The notes: generated by a model from the sequence alone, not told the origin. 54,679 bases of DNA from Mastigocoleus sp. MO_188.B34 (GCF_030065675.1 NZ_JASJDK010000037.1:1-54679); one strand, 5' to 3'; shown: positions 10,801 to 18,764, counted from the first letter of the stretch. A program made the numbers and translations.

Positions 10801-11877
10801 AAAGTACAGTTCCTTTCCATCTGGATCCCAGAAGGCGTTGTTCGGCATTATACCTAAAAAGGACAAATACATATTATGAACGTGGCCTCTTACATCTGCT
10901 CCAGCATTGTCCCAACTGTTGTGCCCGTGTATATCATGGTAGTAGTTCAGGACGTAGCCCAAAAAGCGGTGGATGTCTACTTCGGCTCGTTGATCGTCAA
11001 AACGATTTGTAGGAACCACCCCTCCGTTGTTCCAGTTGTCATCGGCGTCTTCCGAGTAGTTCCTCAAGCCTAAGCTACCAGAATTTGCATCATCATACGT
11101 GTGAATAACGGGTTTCGTAGCTTCCGGCCACGCTGCTGATGTCGCTGTATCTCGTAGTCGGAACGTTGCTTCAAAAGCCTCGGAATTCAAAGCAGCACCA
11201 CTGGAGTAGTATCCTGTCCCCACATTTTGAAGTGCAGAGTACCGAAGAATCACTTCTCCTTCAATAGCATCTACCAAATAGATGGAATCTGGGGTTCCAC
11301 TTCCCGCAGGTGGGATGATTCTCATCCGCCAGCAAATGTAGTACTTCTGGGGTTCCTGCGCTTTATGAAGAGTTTTAGCATCAGCCACAACCAGGGTAGG
11401 CGCTAGGTTTTCGTATAATGCAGCGCCAGAGCCTGCGTGTTCTTTGGCGATTTCTGCGGCACGAGTAGACTCAATCCGGGGACTTTCGGGTACGTCGATA
11501 CCAGAAGCAAGGGTGGAATTGATCCGGTAGACAGACCCATCTGCTGCGTAGTGAACTGCCACGTTTCCGCCTAGAACTTCGGCACTTCCATACTTCTGGG
11601 CAAAGATCACGTGGGTCATGCCCTGCCGATCAGTCATCACTCTTTGATTGTCGAGATTCATCCTCTCATCAATGTTCCCTAGAAGCACCCGGTTGTCCCG
11701 AATGAATTGCCGGGCATAGTCGTAAGGAACTCTGGTCAGTTCCTCCACATTAACTGGGTCTGCAAGCCGTCCCCGAAGCATTGCGATTGCCGATTTTTCC
11801 GGGTTGAACGTGACAGTAATCATAGGATCTCTGGCACGCAGTTGCTTAATATATTCGTTAAGTGCAATTGTATTCAT
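7852..11877 (-). CDS. FTP-M4 (thermolysin-like) metalloprotease with beta-rich region and C-terminal membrane helices
   Basis: The 1341-residue protein begins with an FTP/PepSY-like propeptide (about 1-215). A thermolysin-family domain follows, with zinc motif HELTH (His378, Glu379, His382), the third ligand in GALNEAIAD (Glu403) and the distal-histidine motif GVHIN (His489). Residues about 570-1240 are a long beta-rich region I do not recognise. Three or four hydrophobic helices close the protein (about 1245-1340). There is no Sec signal peptide, which is odd for an M4 enzyme, so export or orientation must depend on the C-terminal helices or another route. A strong ribosome site AAAGGAGG lies 5 bases before the ATG and fixes the start. 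It is the last gene of the radical SAM cluster but has a 379-bp leader of its own. Confidence 0.88.
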   Translation of the reverse strand: MNTIALNEYIKQLRARDPMITVTFNPEKSAIAMLRGRLADPVNVEELTRVPYDYARQFIRDNRVLLGNIDERMNLDNQRVMTDRQGMTHVIFAQKYGSAEVLGGNVAVHYAADGSVYRINSTLASGIDVPESPRIESTRAAEIAKEHAGSGAALYENLAPTLVVADAKTLHKAQEPQKYYICWRMRIIPPAGSGTPDSIYLVDAIEGEVILRYSALQNVGTGYYSSGAALNSEAFEATFRLRDTATSAAWPEATKPVIHTYDDANSGSLGLRNYSEDADDNWNNGGVVPTNRFDDQRAEVDIHRFLGYVLNYYHDIHGHNSWDNAGADVRGHVHNMYLSFLGIMPNNAFWDPDGKELYFGDGDAADFDFFTVLDVTGHELTHGVNTGFNIVQTYDGETGALNEAIADLFGVFIALNHPADDDEPWQTGEQCVLPTHRGRNMADPSRDAAGVVQYNATSDDTKYDSAVNGYFPDHYSIRYTGEKDYHGVHINCPIITHAVYLMINGGTHRLSGVTVTGIGVGPVEQMLYRVISTGLLSNTSDFTDFRLAFIEACKDLYPANLNYLLTVKTAFHAVGIGPDLGMRFIVERSTLGEDEINARRAAGSAVVPDAFRVVVDGFTAAEIGITGSALTLDVPSPTVGMTINCTGNTSDSGGYGPEEQRFTFHYDLDFGLTNDAFDFEEDTKLLTLNGEIPSLSLSAWAQLQLIKQPNPFILHGDPPYLSVDLRIFVVRAGETKFGVTMGSDASDAPRFIQEVMKALTDGEGVAGGQAFDDLSTDQAASSLYLQPTDSSGNKVFNFALAKVHYIGTIGADNVRVFFRLLSTQSTNAAYDIPPGNDYPMTGSYRFWSDGVYHGQKIALAGIQGNDYVTIPCFALPRVDTASTSMIDQEDFRTDGSGNVFGNVQSITPNSDGSEVDTFFGCWLDTNQPFKPNGDPNTVLPINVAAGNEDGPFSPADAPLSIQEAIIRNGHQCLIAEIAFDPIEIPVGKDPSNWDKLAQRNIAWNPVGSAQAVSTFEIRSTPATALQSGQIPDELMIDWGNTPSGSFASIYLPAVNVADVLAMADRMYTTHRLEQVDSHTLQCRTGGITYVPIPASADVNYVGLLSVDLPERLDQGQVFNIVVRQVTNAFGKRPPEPPRIMTNPSVAAIALTDIEWRSVLGAFQLTIPVQPKEILLPQEERQLSVFRWIQEAIPADNRWYSVFNRYIGQIAKRVDVFGGDSSQVVASPTGEWQKVRLCRTLAIISTVLLAVFIVALGILSNWVTVAAIAVFLAVVVCTWVIQFQPKFCRLLRAFIAGAGSGALILAIALLLGVTAPQLIGALICIVILVTIAVMVGTLRNCF

Positions 11878-12256
11878 ATTCTCCTCCTTTAATTTTCTTG
11901 AGATATCATTGGGTATGACAAAAATCTTCTTAAGAGCACTTCTTAATCAAAATAGCAATGTATTGATCGCTTATAAAGCCAGTTTGGGTTATGATTGGGC
12001 TTAGTTTTTGTTTAAGTCTTAATACTTCACCCGCACCTGAGGCCAGCCAACCGACAGAGCAGCCTATCCCACCATAAGTTTGATTAATTTTGTGTTTCGT
12101 CCCTCAGCCTACTATCCGCGTTCACACTAAGATTCAAAGGTTTTTTGGCGATCACATTTTTGCTTATTATTGCGATCGCGAAATGCTTTTCTATGGCGTT
12201 CCATTGTCTTTTGTTTTGGGTTGCCCTAATCTCAAGGGCTAACCCCTACCATCTTC
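11878..12256. promoter_or_regulatory. Spacer before the M4 protease gene
   Basis: This gap separates the caspase-like gene from the M4 gene on the minus strand. It holds the strong Shine-Dalgarno sequence of the M4 gene (about 11883-11890) and a HIP1 palindrome near 12172. No convincing open frame is present. Its length suggests a separate promoter for the protease gene, but no -10/-35 pair stands out. Confidence 0.45.
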
Positions 12257-14689
12257 TTAGGCACGAAGAATACGATACCAAATTGCCCAATCGCCTACAT
12301 CCTCGGCATCAAGATACTCGTCGCCAGGATAGTATTTTCCATACCACTCCGCCGGATCGCCAGCGAACTCACGATGATAACGCGCCAACTTATCATCAGG
12401 ATCAAACAGGTCAATCTCTTTTCCGGAAATGGAAATGGAAAGGGCCTTGTTCTTGACAACACCCGTGAAAATAGTTACCCCCAGTTCGACATCATTCTTG
12501 CCAGGTTTATCGCCTACATGATACACTCCAGTTTCCGGCAAGCGGGTCACCTGTTTTCTATCAGTATCGTTATCCGGCACAACAACCATAGTAAATGTCA
12601 ATTCCCCTTTCCCCTTGAGGCAGGGATCCTTGTCGTCCAGAATCTGGATTTTATCGATGACAACTTTCACCTGATCTTCAGGACCAATCGGTTCCAGCAG
12701 GTCAACTTTCAGATCTTCCAACCGCCCGTCCGTGAGAGGGATAATTTTTTCTTTTGATCGCCATCCTTCACCCTCAGCGATCATTTTATAGACATCCCCA
12801 TTGATCGTCTCAAAATCGAAGGTACCATCTTTCCCTGCTGTTACTACCGCCCCCTGCAAGTCGTTAATGGTACGCAAGAAGACCTTGGCACCTGCCGCAG
12901 GTTTCCCGTTACGGTCAAGAATAACACCTTTTATGGTTCCGGCACCTTTTTTGATTACAACTGTGAAACCGGCAAAAGCGACCACATTCGGCTTGACTAC
13001 AACAGCAGCTTTTCTGAGATTGACGTTATCATCTTCACTTTCTGGATTTTCCATTAGGATATCGAAAGACAATACTATGTCCTCATTGAGAGCAAATTCT
13101 GGGTTTAACTCCGCACTAAACAGGAGCATCTTTTCTTCACCCTCTTTTAATGGCAGAGCAATATGAGGGTGAGGTCTCATCCTTATCTTAAGGGGAATCT
13201 GCTCACTTTCTCGACCCTGAGTAACTTCAAACCAGTTAAATCGGATTTTGTTGTGATAGCTGAAATAATTTTCCGGGAAAACAAGGTAGAAATTGCGCAG
13301 TTCTCCAAAGGGATTCTTGAAAGCGTAAATATGCTTCTTGATCCCCATGATGCCGGGAAAAGGCCTGGGAAATGGGGGAGGAGGAACAACTGTCATGAGA
13401 TCGATATTGCGTTGACCTTCAAAATCGCGGGAATCAGGATCCCAACTATGATCGAGATTGGTACAAAACTGTTCGACCTCAACTTTGATACAACCGTGAG
13501 TCGAGGTACTTTCAAACTTAATATTTTTGGAGTGAGTATCCCAAATATCGTTCGGCGTGTCGATGTCGGCTTGATTGATAGGTTTTAACACTCCACCCGC
13601 AGGAACGATATTGCAAATATCATAAGGATCGGTTTCTACTCCTCCTCCACCTGACCAGAATAAATCCATTGCCAACGAGTAAAGGCGCACCGGGTGAGTC
13701 CCTAGATTTCGCATTTTAACATTGACGGTATTATTGAACACCCCAGGCGGTGGTGGCGGTGGTGGCGTATCGGCGATATACCAGTCTTCGTTAGCTGGAT
13801 CTCCATCAACCCAGCGGTGATTGGGATGGGTCAATGTAATGTCGGGACTCTCATACCATTCGGGACTACCGTCGCGTATCACGAGGTCCGGCAATCCGAG
13901 GTATTGCGGTGAACTGCCTGTAGGTGCTAGGTACCCCGGCGTAGAAATCCCTATCTGACCGTCACCGAAAGCATAATCATGGATCAGCTTCCCGAAAATT
14001 AGCGCCTCTTCAAGCGATACTGTCCCCTCGGTGCCTGCAGCCACTTGATCTGCAAAATTCCACACAGGAAGGGGAGTTCCAGGTTCAAGTGGTGGAAGTG
14101 CTTCTAGTTTCAATCCACTAGTCCAGGCATGGGTGAAATAACTGCCCTTTACAACTGGAAAGTCACCATAACAGGGTTCCGTAGCGCTGCAGGCAAAGGT
14201 AAATGTCCAATCTGTAAGCCCACTACTCTCCAAGGCCGACCTGAATCCACCGCAGTTATTTTGCTGCATAACTACATTGACTTGTGAAGTGCCGAAAGCA
14301 TTTAAGCGAGGCATCAGCCAATCCGGGTCAACATAGGTGGGAGGACTCCCGCCGTTAATTGCCAACTTTGCTATCCCCGCTTCACTGGTTCCCCAACCGG
14401 CAACATACAGTAAAACGGTTTTATTAGCAGAGGCTGGTAGGGTTGTAGTTGTAAAAGCGCTCAATTGGCTTTCCAGTTGAACCTGCGAGGCAACTACCAC
14501 AGCAGTTACGCCGGAAAAACCGGGCATGACTGCCGGGGTTGAACCCAGGACAATTTTTACTTGGGAAATAGGATAATTGTAGTATTCTATCAATACTTCT
14601 GCCACATTTTGCAAATCCTTCAACTCACGGTCTCCGGTAGGTCCTGAAAACAAAAATGCGTATTTGTCATTTGGATTTGTGGTTGCCAT
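12257..14689 (-). CDS. Caspase-fold (C13/C14-like) protein with replaced catalytic His and carboxypeptidase-regulatory-like domain
   Basis: Residues about 8-215 look like a caspase/legumain fold. A beta strand plus loop, VLLYVAGWG (91-100), lies where active members have SGHG or TDHG. A second strand ends in MQQNNCGGF with Cys146 at the nucleophile position, followed by FACSATEP and SYFTHAW, both typical of the fold. The catalytic His is replaced by Trp99, so proteolysis is doubtful. A proline-rich hinge (PPPPPPPG) follows near residue 315. The later part is beta-rich and includes a carboxypeptidase-regulatory-like domain (GTIKGVILDRNGKPAAGAKV). The start chosen is the ATG preceded by AAGGAG; the same frame opens 11 codons earlier. 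No signal peptide. It is 34 bp downstream of the 550-residue gene. Confidence 0.75.
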   Translation of the reverse strand: MATTNPNDKYAFLFSGPTGDRELKDLQNVAEVLIEYYNYPISQVKIVLGSTPAVMPGFSGVTAVVVASQVQLESQLSAFTTTTLPASANKTVLLYVAGWGTSEAGIAKLAINGGSPPTYVDPDWLMPRLNAFGTSQVNVVMQQNNCGGFRSALESSGLTDWTFTFACSATEPCYGDFPVVKGSYFTHAWTSGLKLEALPPLEPGTPLPVWNFADQVAAGTEGTVSLEEALIFGKLIHDYAFGDGQIGISTPGYLAPTGSSPQYLGLPDLVIRDGSPEWYESPDITLTHPNHRWVDGDPANEDWYIADTPPPPPPPGVFNNTVNVKMRNLGTHPVRLYSLAMDLFWSGGGGVETDPYDICNIVPAGGVLKPINQADIDTPNDIWDTHSKNIKFESTSTHGCIKVEVEQFCTNLDHSWDPDSRDFEGQRNIDLMTVVPPPPFPRPFPGIMGIKKHIYAFKNPFGELRNFYLVFPENYFSYHNKIRFNWFEVTQGRESEQIPLKIRMRPHPHIALPLKEGEEKMLLFSAELNPEFALNEDIVLSFDILMENPESEDDNVNLRKAAVVVKPNVVAFAGFTVVIKKGAGTIKGVILDRNGKPAAGAKVFLRTINDLQGAVVTAGKDGTFDFETINGDVYKMIAEGEGWRSKEKIIPLTDGRLEDLKVDLLEPIGPEDQVKVVIDKIQILDDKDPCLKGKGELTFTMVVVPDNDTDRKQVTRLPETGVYHVGDKPGKNDVELGVTIFTGVVKNKALSISISGKEIDLFDPDDKLARYHREFAGDPAEWYGKYYPGDEYLDAEDVGDWAIWYRILRA

Positions 14690-14723
14690 GATAATTTTCT
14701 CCTTATGTTTTTTGGCTACCAAC

Positions 14724-16376
14724 TCAAGGCAGTTTTTTGATAATGATATGCCTTGAGGTATGACGATGCCCGAATAATCGGCTCCAACCGTTTATAGTCC
14801 TAACACCACAGCCCAGAGATACTTCAGCAGCGTATTGGAGACATTGGACCCCGCCATAGGTGTCCCCGGCGGGTTCCGGCGGCCAACCGTCGAGAGTCTG
14901 AGGAACCAGTACAGAGCTATAATTCCAAATGTTGGAGTGAACTGGATCGGACGTGGGATCGTAATTCCAGTCGATGTCTTTTTTCCCTACACCTGCATGG
15001 AAAGTTGGATCGCTTTCTTGCCCTTTCAATCTGACCTGGGCTGTCGAGGGTACGATGACGCCAATCGGTTGTCGGGGGCTGTATTCCACTCTGATTCGGT
15101 AATAGCTCAAGTGTCGATGAGCGCTGCCGCTACCGTCTTCGATGCTATATCCCAATACCATACATTCGTTACCATTGAGATCGCCAACCTCTACCTCCAT
15201 TTCGCCGCATTCATTGGTTGTTAACGAACCAATACTTTGGGGACTGAAAGTGGCAAAGCTAGTTTCCCAGGAATTAATTTTCGGTACGGGAGGTCGGTTG
15301 TCGATCCGAAGTGGGAGAAACTCGTATTTGTTGACAGTTGGAACCAGGGCAATAGGTGTCAATTGGGGAATGCCACCAACTTCACCAGTTTTTTTATAGA
15401 CTTCAATGGCCAGAATTACCAGGTCATTGTCCGCCGCTGTTGAATCCCACTTGACAATCAGGTCAGGAAAAGGCATATATTCCACTGCCGGGTTATACAG
15501 TGGAGGTCTTCGATATACTTGTATCGAACTTCCACCTACCACCTGGGCAGTAAAAGGACCCAACGATAGTTTTTCCCACCTGCCGGGATCTCCTGCTGAA
15601 GTGGGAAAAATATATTTCTTATTATCTAGGACATTGGTGATTTGAGTTGCTGATGTCAAGTCGAAAGGAGCAGCAGGATTTCCACTGTAGGGTGAAAAGT
15701 AGAGGCGGTAGTAGATGTTATCACCCTGAAGCCGAATATTGTTGCCGAAATGCCCTCCGATATGCAGAGTGCCGCCGAAGGGAGCATCCACGATTCCGGA
15801 AAAAAATGAAGAGGCTGCGGATGTCATGTAACCTGGGTCGGGATCGGACACATTGGTTATCTCATCGCGAGTAACTCGACCGACCCTTAAAAAGTAAAAC
15901 TGATCGTCAGAAACCGACGCTGTGGGACTCAGTTCTGGAATATCAACAGTTAAGACAGGACTTCCAGTCAACGGTACATCCACCCGGATCGGATTAGCCG
16001 CAGACCATGCCTCATCCACCATATTGCGTTCATCGTAGATCTCGACATATTCGGTTCCGCCTTGCCCAGAAATTAAGAAAACAATGTCCGGCAAACTGGT
16101 AGGTTGTACAATCTCGATTGGCGTACCTGGAGACCCGGCGGGAGTTGCCATTTCCGTTTGCACCTCAACAGGTAAATCCGTGAAGGTGAAATCCCCAGAG
16201 GAATTAGTTATTGCAGGAAGAGAATTTAAGCGCAGAAAGCTTAAAAAACCCCCTTCTTCTGGAATAACGCGATAGATATCTACCGATACTCCTTGCAGAG
16301 GTTCAAAAACTCCCCCCGATGTCGGATATTTGACTTTACCTCCGACGCTGAATAGTTTAGTTGCATTTTTCCACAC
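14724..16376 (-). CDS. Beta-rich protein with N-terminal carboxypeptidase-regulatory-like domain
   Basis: I do not recognise the whole 550-residue protein. Its first 75 residues look like a carboxypeptidase-regulatory or transthyretin-type beta sandwich (LFSVGGKVKYP, then ITNSSGDFTFTDLPVE). The rest is rich in beta strands, Pro, Asp and aromatic residues. The C-terminal 60 residues contain several Cys and His (QCLQYAAEVSLGCGVRTING, then FGHRHTSRH), which could be a metal site or the target of modification. No signal peptide or membrane helix is visible. The start is a GTG with AGGAGG eight bases upstream. It lies 93 bp after the frameshifted gene and just before the caspase-like gene, within the radical SAM cluster. 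Confidence 0.7.
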   Translation of the reverse strand: MWKNATKLFSVGGKVKYPTSGGVFEPLQGVSVDIYRVIPEEGGFLSFLRLNSLPAITNSSGDFTFTDLPVEVQTEMATPAGSPGTPIEIVQPTSLPDIVFLISGQGGTEYVEIYDERNMVDEAWSAANPIRVDVPLTGSPVLTVDIPELSPTASVSDDQFYFLRVGRVTRDEITNVSDPDPGYMTSAASSFFSGIVDAPFGGTLHIGGHFGNNIRLQGDNIYYRLYFSPYSGNPAAPFDLTSATQITNVLDNKKYIFPTSAGDPGRWEKLSLGPFTAQVVGGSSIQVYRRPPLYNPAVEYMPFPDLIVKWDSTAADNDLVILAIEVYKKTGEVGGIPQLTPIALVPTVNKYEFLPLRIDNRPPVPKINSWETSFATFSPQSIGSLTTNECGEMEVEVGDLNGNECMVLGYSIEDGSGSAHRHLSYYRIRVEYSPRQPIGVIVPSTAQVRLKGQESDPTFHAGVGKKDIDWNYDPTSDPVHSNIWNYSSVLVPQTLDGWPPEPAGDTYGGVQCLQYAAEVSLGCGVRTINGWSRLFGHRHTSRHIIIKKLP

Positions 16377-16470
16377 AATTCATACCTCCTGCTAACTATT
16401 AGTTAATACTCTGTAGGCTTGAGAGCCACACGGCTTGAGGGATTGCGAAGCCGTGTGAAGCTCAAATCAA

Positions 16471-16790
16471 TCACACCACTTCAACCACGATTTGAGTCTT
16501 TCCAGCATTTACATTCCATAACACTGAATGCTCAGTACTCTTGATCATCTTGCCGTCTTGAAAGACCTTAAAGAAGAGGTCAGGCTGCCGATCCAGGAAT
16601 AATTCTCGGAAGTAGGATTCGTCGAAGTCTAATTGGAAAAAACCGTTCTCATCCGTCATGGCGCTTCCCACAAGGTCATTGCAAATTAAATCCTGATCCC
16701 ATGCCTCAACTCGAAGTCCTCCTAACCCTTTTTGGGTTTCGGCATCAATAACGCGACCGAAAATCTGAAAGGTCTTCTTGGCTACTTTTT
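16471..16790 (-). CDS. Transthyretin/carboxypeptidase-regulatory-like domain, probably the -1 frame extension of the 142-residue gene
   Basis: The minus-strand frame from about 16790 to 16471 is open throughout and encodes about 105 residues of a beta-sandwich domain. It reads FQIFGRVIDAETQKGLGGL, then VEAWDQDL, then SAMTDENGFFQLDFDE and SVLWNV, a pattern common in bacterial carboxypeptidase-regulatory or transthyretin-like modules. There is no ATG or GTG at its beginning. The first possible start, a GTG at 16671, would remove the first two strands. The frame directly continues the preceding gene after a -1 shift at 7 As (16786-16792), so the natural product is probably a fusion with the 142-residue protein. 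A one-base deletion that split an ancestral fused gene is the alternative. Confidence 0.6.
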
Positions 16791-17210
16791 TTGCAGAGGC
16801 GCTTGAATTGATAGAGTGTCCACAGCTTCAGAGACGTCGAGCATACTATCAAATGTTACAACTTGAGCATTATCCAACTTGGCCTGTAAATCGCTGATAA
16901 CCCTACCCGAAAATTCCGCCCACTGTTCCTGGTTCAATAGAAACAGTTGTCCTCCATAATGCACATGAGCAATTTTTAAGCCTCCAGGAAAAGGCCAAGG
17001 CCAGGGCTTAAGGCTCATCTGTTGTTCTGATGCAGTAGACTCCTCAAGGGGGGCTGCCAAACCCTGCCCAAGCTCTTCAGCAGTCATTGCCCTGAGATTA
17101 TACTTCTGAACTATATCTCGGACAGCCTGATGGTTAACGACCCAAAAAGAACTCGGAATTCCCCTTGTCCAAATCAATCTTTCTAAAAGGGAATAATTAT
17201 AATTAGCCAT
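16782..17210 (-). CDS. Small protein next to radical SAM enzyme; possible maturation substrate
   Basis: I do not recognise this 142-residue protein. Its N-terminal third (IWTRGIPSSFWVV, VQKYNLRAMTAEELG) looks like a compact helical leader. A Trp/Pro/Gly stretch, LKPWPWPFPGGLKIAH, sits at 67-82, followed by a helical end. Its position 32 bp downstream of a radical SAM/SPASM gene makes it a candidate substrate, by analogy with other SPASM systems; this is inference. The ribosome site GGGAG lies 7 bases before the ATG. The last sense codons are CAA AAA AAG before TAG, a slippery heptamer in the dnaX phase that would move ribosomes into the transthyretin-like frame. Confidence 0.65.
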   Translation of the reverse strand: MANYNYSLLERLIWTRGIPSSFWVVNHQAVRDIVQKYNLRAMTAEELGQGLAAPLEESTASEQQMSLKPWPWPFPGGLKIAHVHYGGQLFLLNQEQWAEFSGRVISDLQAKLDNAQVVTFDSMLDVSEAVDTLSIQAPLQKK

Positions 17211-17242
17211 GATTTTTCTCCCAATGAATCTATTGGTGAAAG

Positions 17243-18361
17243 CTATTTAGGAACCTGTAAACTATTGACGAGAGGCACGCCGCCCAGATGCTCAAAAAAG
17301 AGGTCTCCTTTTTCTTGTTCTAAGGTTTTAAAGACATTGAATGCTGCTTCAATGGCAGCCCGTTCCGAGGCACACAAAAAGGGACTGACGCGATTGTAGT
17401 AACCCGATGAGAAATAATTGGAACACCCACACCAATTCATGCAGTAGTCTTTGAGACCACAATTTAAACACTCCTGATTGAGAGAATCACCTGCCAAGCG
17501 ACGACACTGTAATCTCTCTAGTTGAATGCCGTTATTAACGTCGCCAATGCAGTGACCATTGGTACCATCACCCACTAGACGTTCGCACGGGTAAATGTTA
17601 CCTTCTGGAGTAAAGGCGAACTCACCACACCCCATACGACACCGTTCTAGGGGATGGTACCCCTGACGGAGAATGACTGTTACTTTGCTATCAATTAAGC
17701 TAATAAAATGGGGGTTGTTCCGGCGATAATACTGGATGTATAGATCGCCAATTGCACGGTAAATATCTGGTAACTGCTCAATCGCTTCCTGGGTCCAGTC
17801 AGCCGTAAAGTTTGGATTGAGATAGATTTGCCGTATCCCCAGGGATGAAAAATACTCCACAGTGGCAGGGAGATACGTGAGAGTTTGAGGTCCATATACA
17901 GCATTGACCATCACGCTTGAGAAGGCTTTGAGTGCCTGCCGAATCGTCTGTTCGACAATCGGAGAACTCCCTTGCCCATTGATAAAGCGACGATTGAGGT
18001 CATGGATCGCTAGTGGCCCATCACAACTCACACCGAAGCCAATTTCATGTTCCTCAATAAAGTCTGCGATGGCTGGCGAAAAGATGGTACCGTTTGTCAC
18101 TACCGTGAAGAGTACCCGATCTTTATCAAAATCCCGATGGGCCTTAAAGCGGTAGACTATTTCCTTCAACAGTTCAAACTCTAGTAATGGTTCTCCGCCA
18201 AAAAAGCCAACATCAATTTTTTTGCCAGGGGGCGTATTGCGGTAGGCAAACTCAACAATCTTGTTGGCTATTTCAATCGGCATACGGCAGTCTCGCTTGC
18301 TGATGTAGCAGTAAGGGCAAGCTAGATTGCAACGTTGAGTCAGTAGTAAGGTGTATTTCAT
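17243..18361 (-). CDS. Radical SAM/SPASM peptide- or protein-modifying enzyme
   Basis: The 372-residue enzyme starts with the radical SAM cluster motif CNLACPYC (Cys11, 15, 18). FFGGEPLLEF follows and fits the SAM-binding GGEP motif. The C-terminal SPASM region has the expected cysteines: CRMGCGEFAFTPEGNIYPCERL near residue 240, then CLNCGLKDYCMNWCGC and a last Cys near 330, enough for two auxiliary iron-sulfur clusters. Relatives include anaerobic sulfatase maturases and RiPP maturases. No sulfatase is nearby, so a substrate within this cluster is likely. It is the first gene of the minus-strand cluster. Which residue it modifies cannot be predicted. Confidence 0.9.
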   Translation of the reverse strand: MKYTLLLTQRCNLACPYCYISKRDCRMPIEIANKIVEFAYRNTPPGKKIDVGFFGGEPLLEFELLKEIVYRFKAHRDFDKDRVLFTVVTNGTIFSPAIADFIEEHEIGFGVSCDGPLAIHDLNRRFINGQGSSPIVEQTIRQALKAFSSVMVNAVYGPQTLTYLPATVEYFSSLGIRQIYLNPNFTADWTQEAIEQLPDIYRAIGDLYIQYYRRNNPHFISLIDSKVTVILRQGYHPLERCRMGCGEFAFTPEGNIYPCERLVGDGTNGHCIGDVNNGIQLERLQCRRLAGDSLNQECLNCGLKDYCMNWCGCSNYFSSGYYNRVSPFLCASERAAIEAAFNVFKTLEQEKGDLFFEHLGGVPLVNSLQVPK

Positions 18362-18558
18362 TCGCTTTCTCGGTAAAAATCTACGAGTGTTTGTGGGCTA
18401 TAACAAAGCATTGACAATGGTTTTACGTCTTTACCCTAGATACGGAAGTCAATGTTTTCTGTAAGAGCTATGAACGTTAAATACCTTGCCAGCAAGGGCA
18501 TGCAGCAGATAGATGGTCTCAAATAGACTAATAAATTGACTTTCAGAACAATCATCTA
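18362..18558. promoter_or_regulatory. Leader of the radical SAM cluster
   Basis: The roughly 200 bases between the radical SAM start codon and MITE copy 2 must contain the promoter of the cluster if transcription starts locally. No clear -10/-35 pair or inverted-repeat operator is evident. The ribosome site before the ATG (GAGAAAGCG) is weak compared with those of the downstream genes. Confidence 0.35.
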
Positions 18559-18764
18559 GCGGAACTTAGACATTTTTTTGGTAAAAAAAAGGCTCAAAGC
18601 TTTATATGTCAAGCTTTTATATCGAATTGCTTGTTTTCTTGATATATCTGGGTTATAGCTGACGCCACGCTTTGCTAAGAGCGATTTTCTTGGTTTTGAC
18701 GTATATTATTTACTCTAAATGGCTTTGAGGCTTTTTCCTCCTTGTTTTTTTGTCTAAGTCCGGC
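18559..18764 (+). mobile_element. MITE copy 2
   Basis: This 206-bp copy has the same orientation, ends and inner arms as the one at 7641-7845 (left end GCGGAACTTAGACA, right end TGTCTAAGTCCGGC, TA outside both). Shared interior words include TTGATATATCT and GCTAAGAGCGATTTT, with scattered substitutions, so the copies are related but not recent duplicates. It lies 197 bp upstream of the radical SAM start codon and thus brackets the cluster with copy 1. Confidence 0.85.

Noticed and set aside
10354-10857. 167-codon plus-strand frame inside the M4 protease gene
   Set aside because: It is opposite the zinc-site coding region, has no recognisable domain and no ribosome site.
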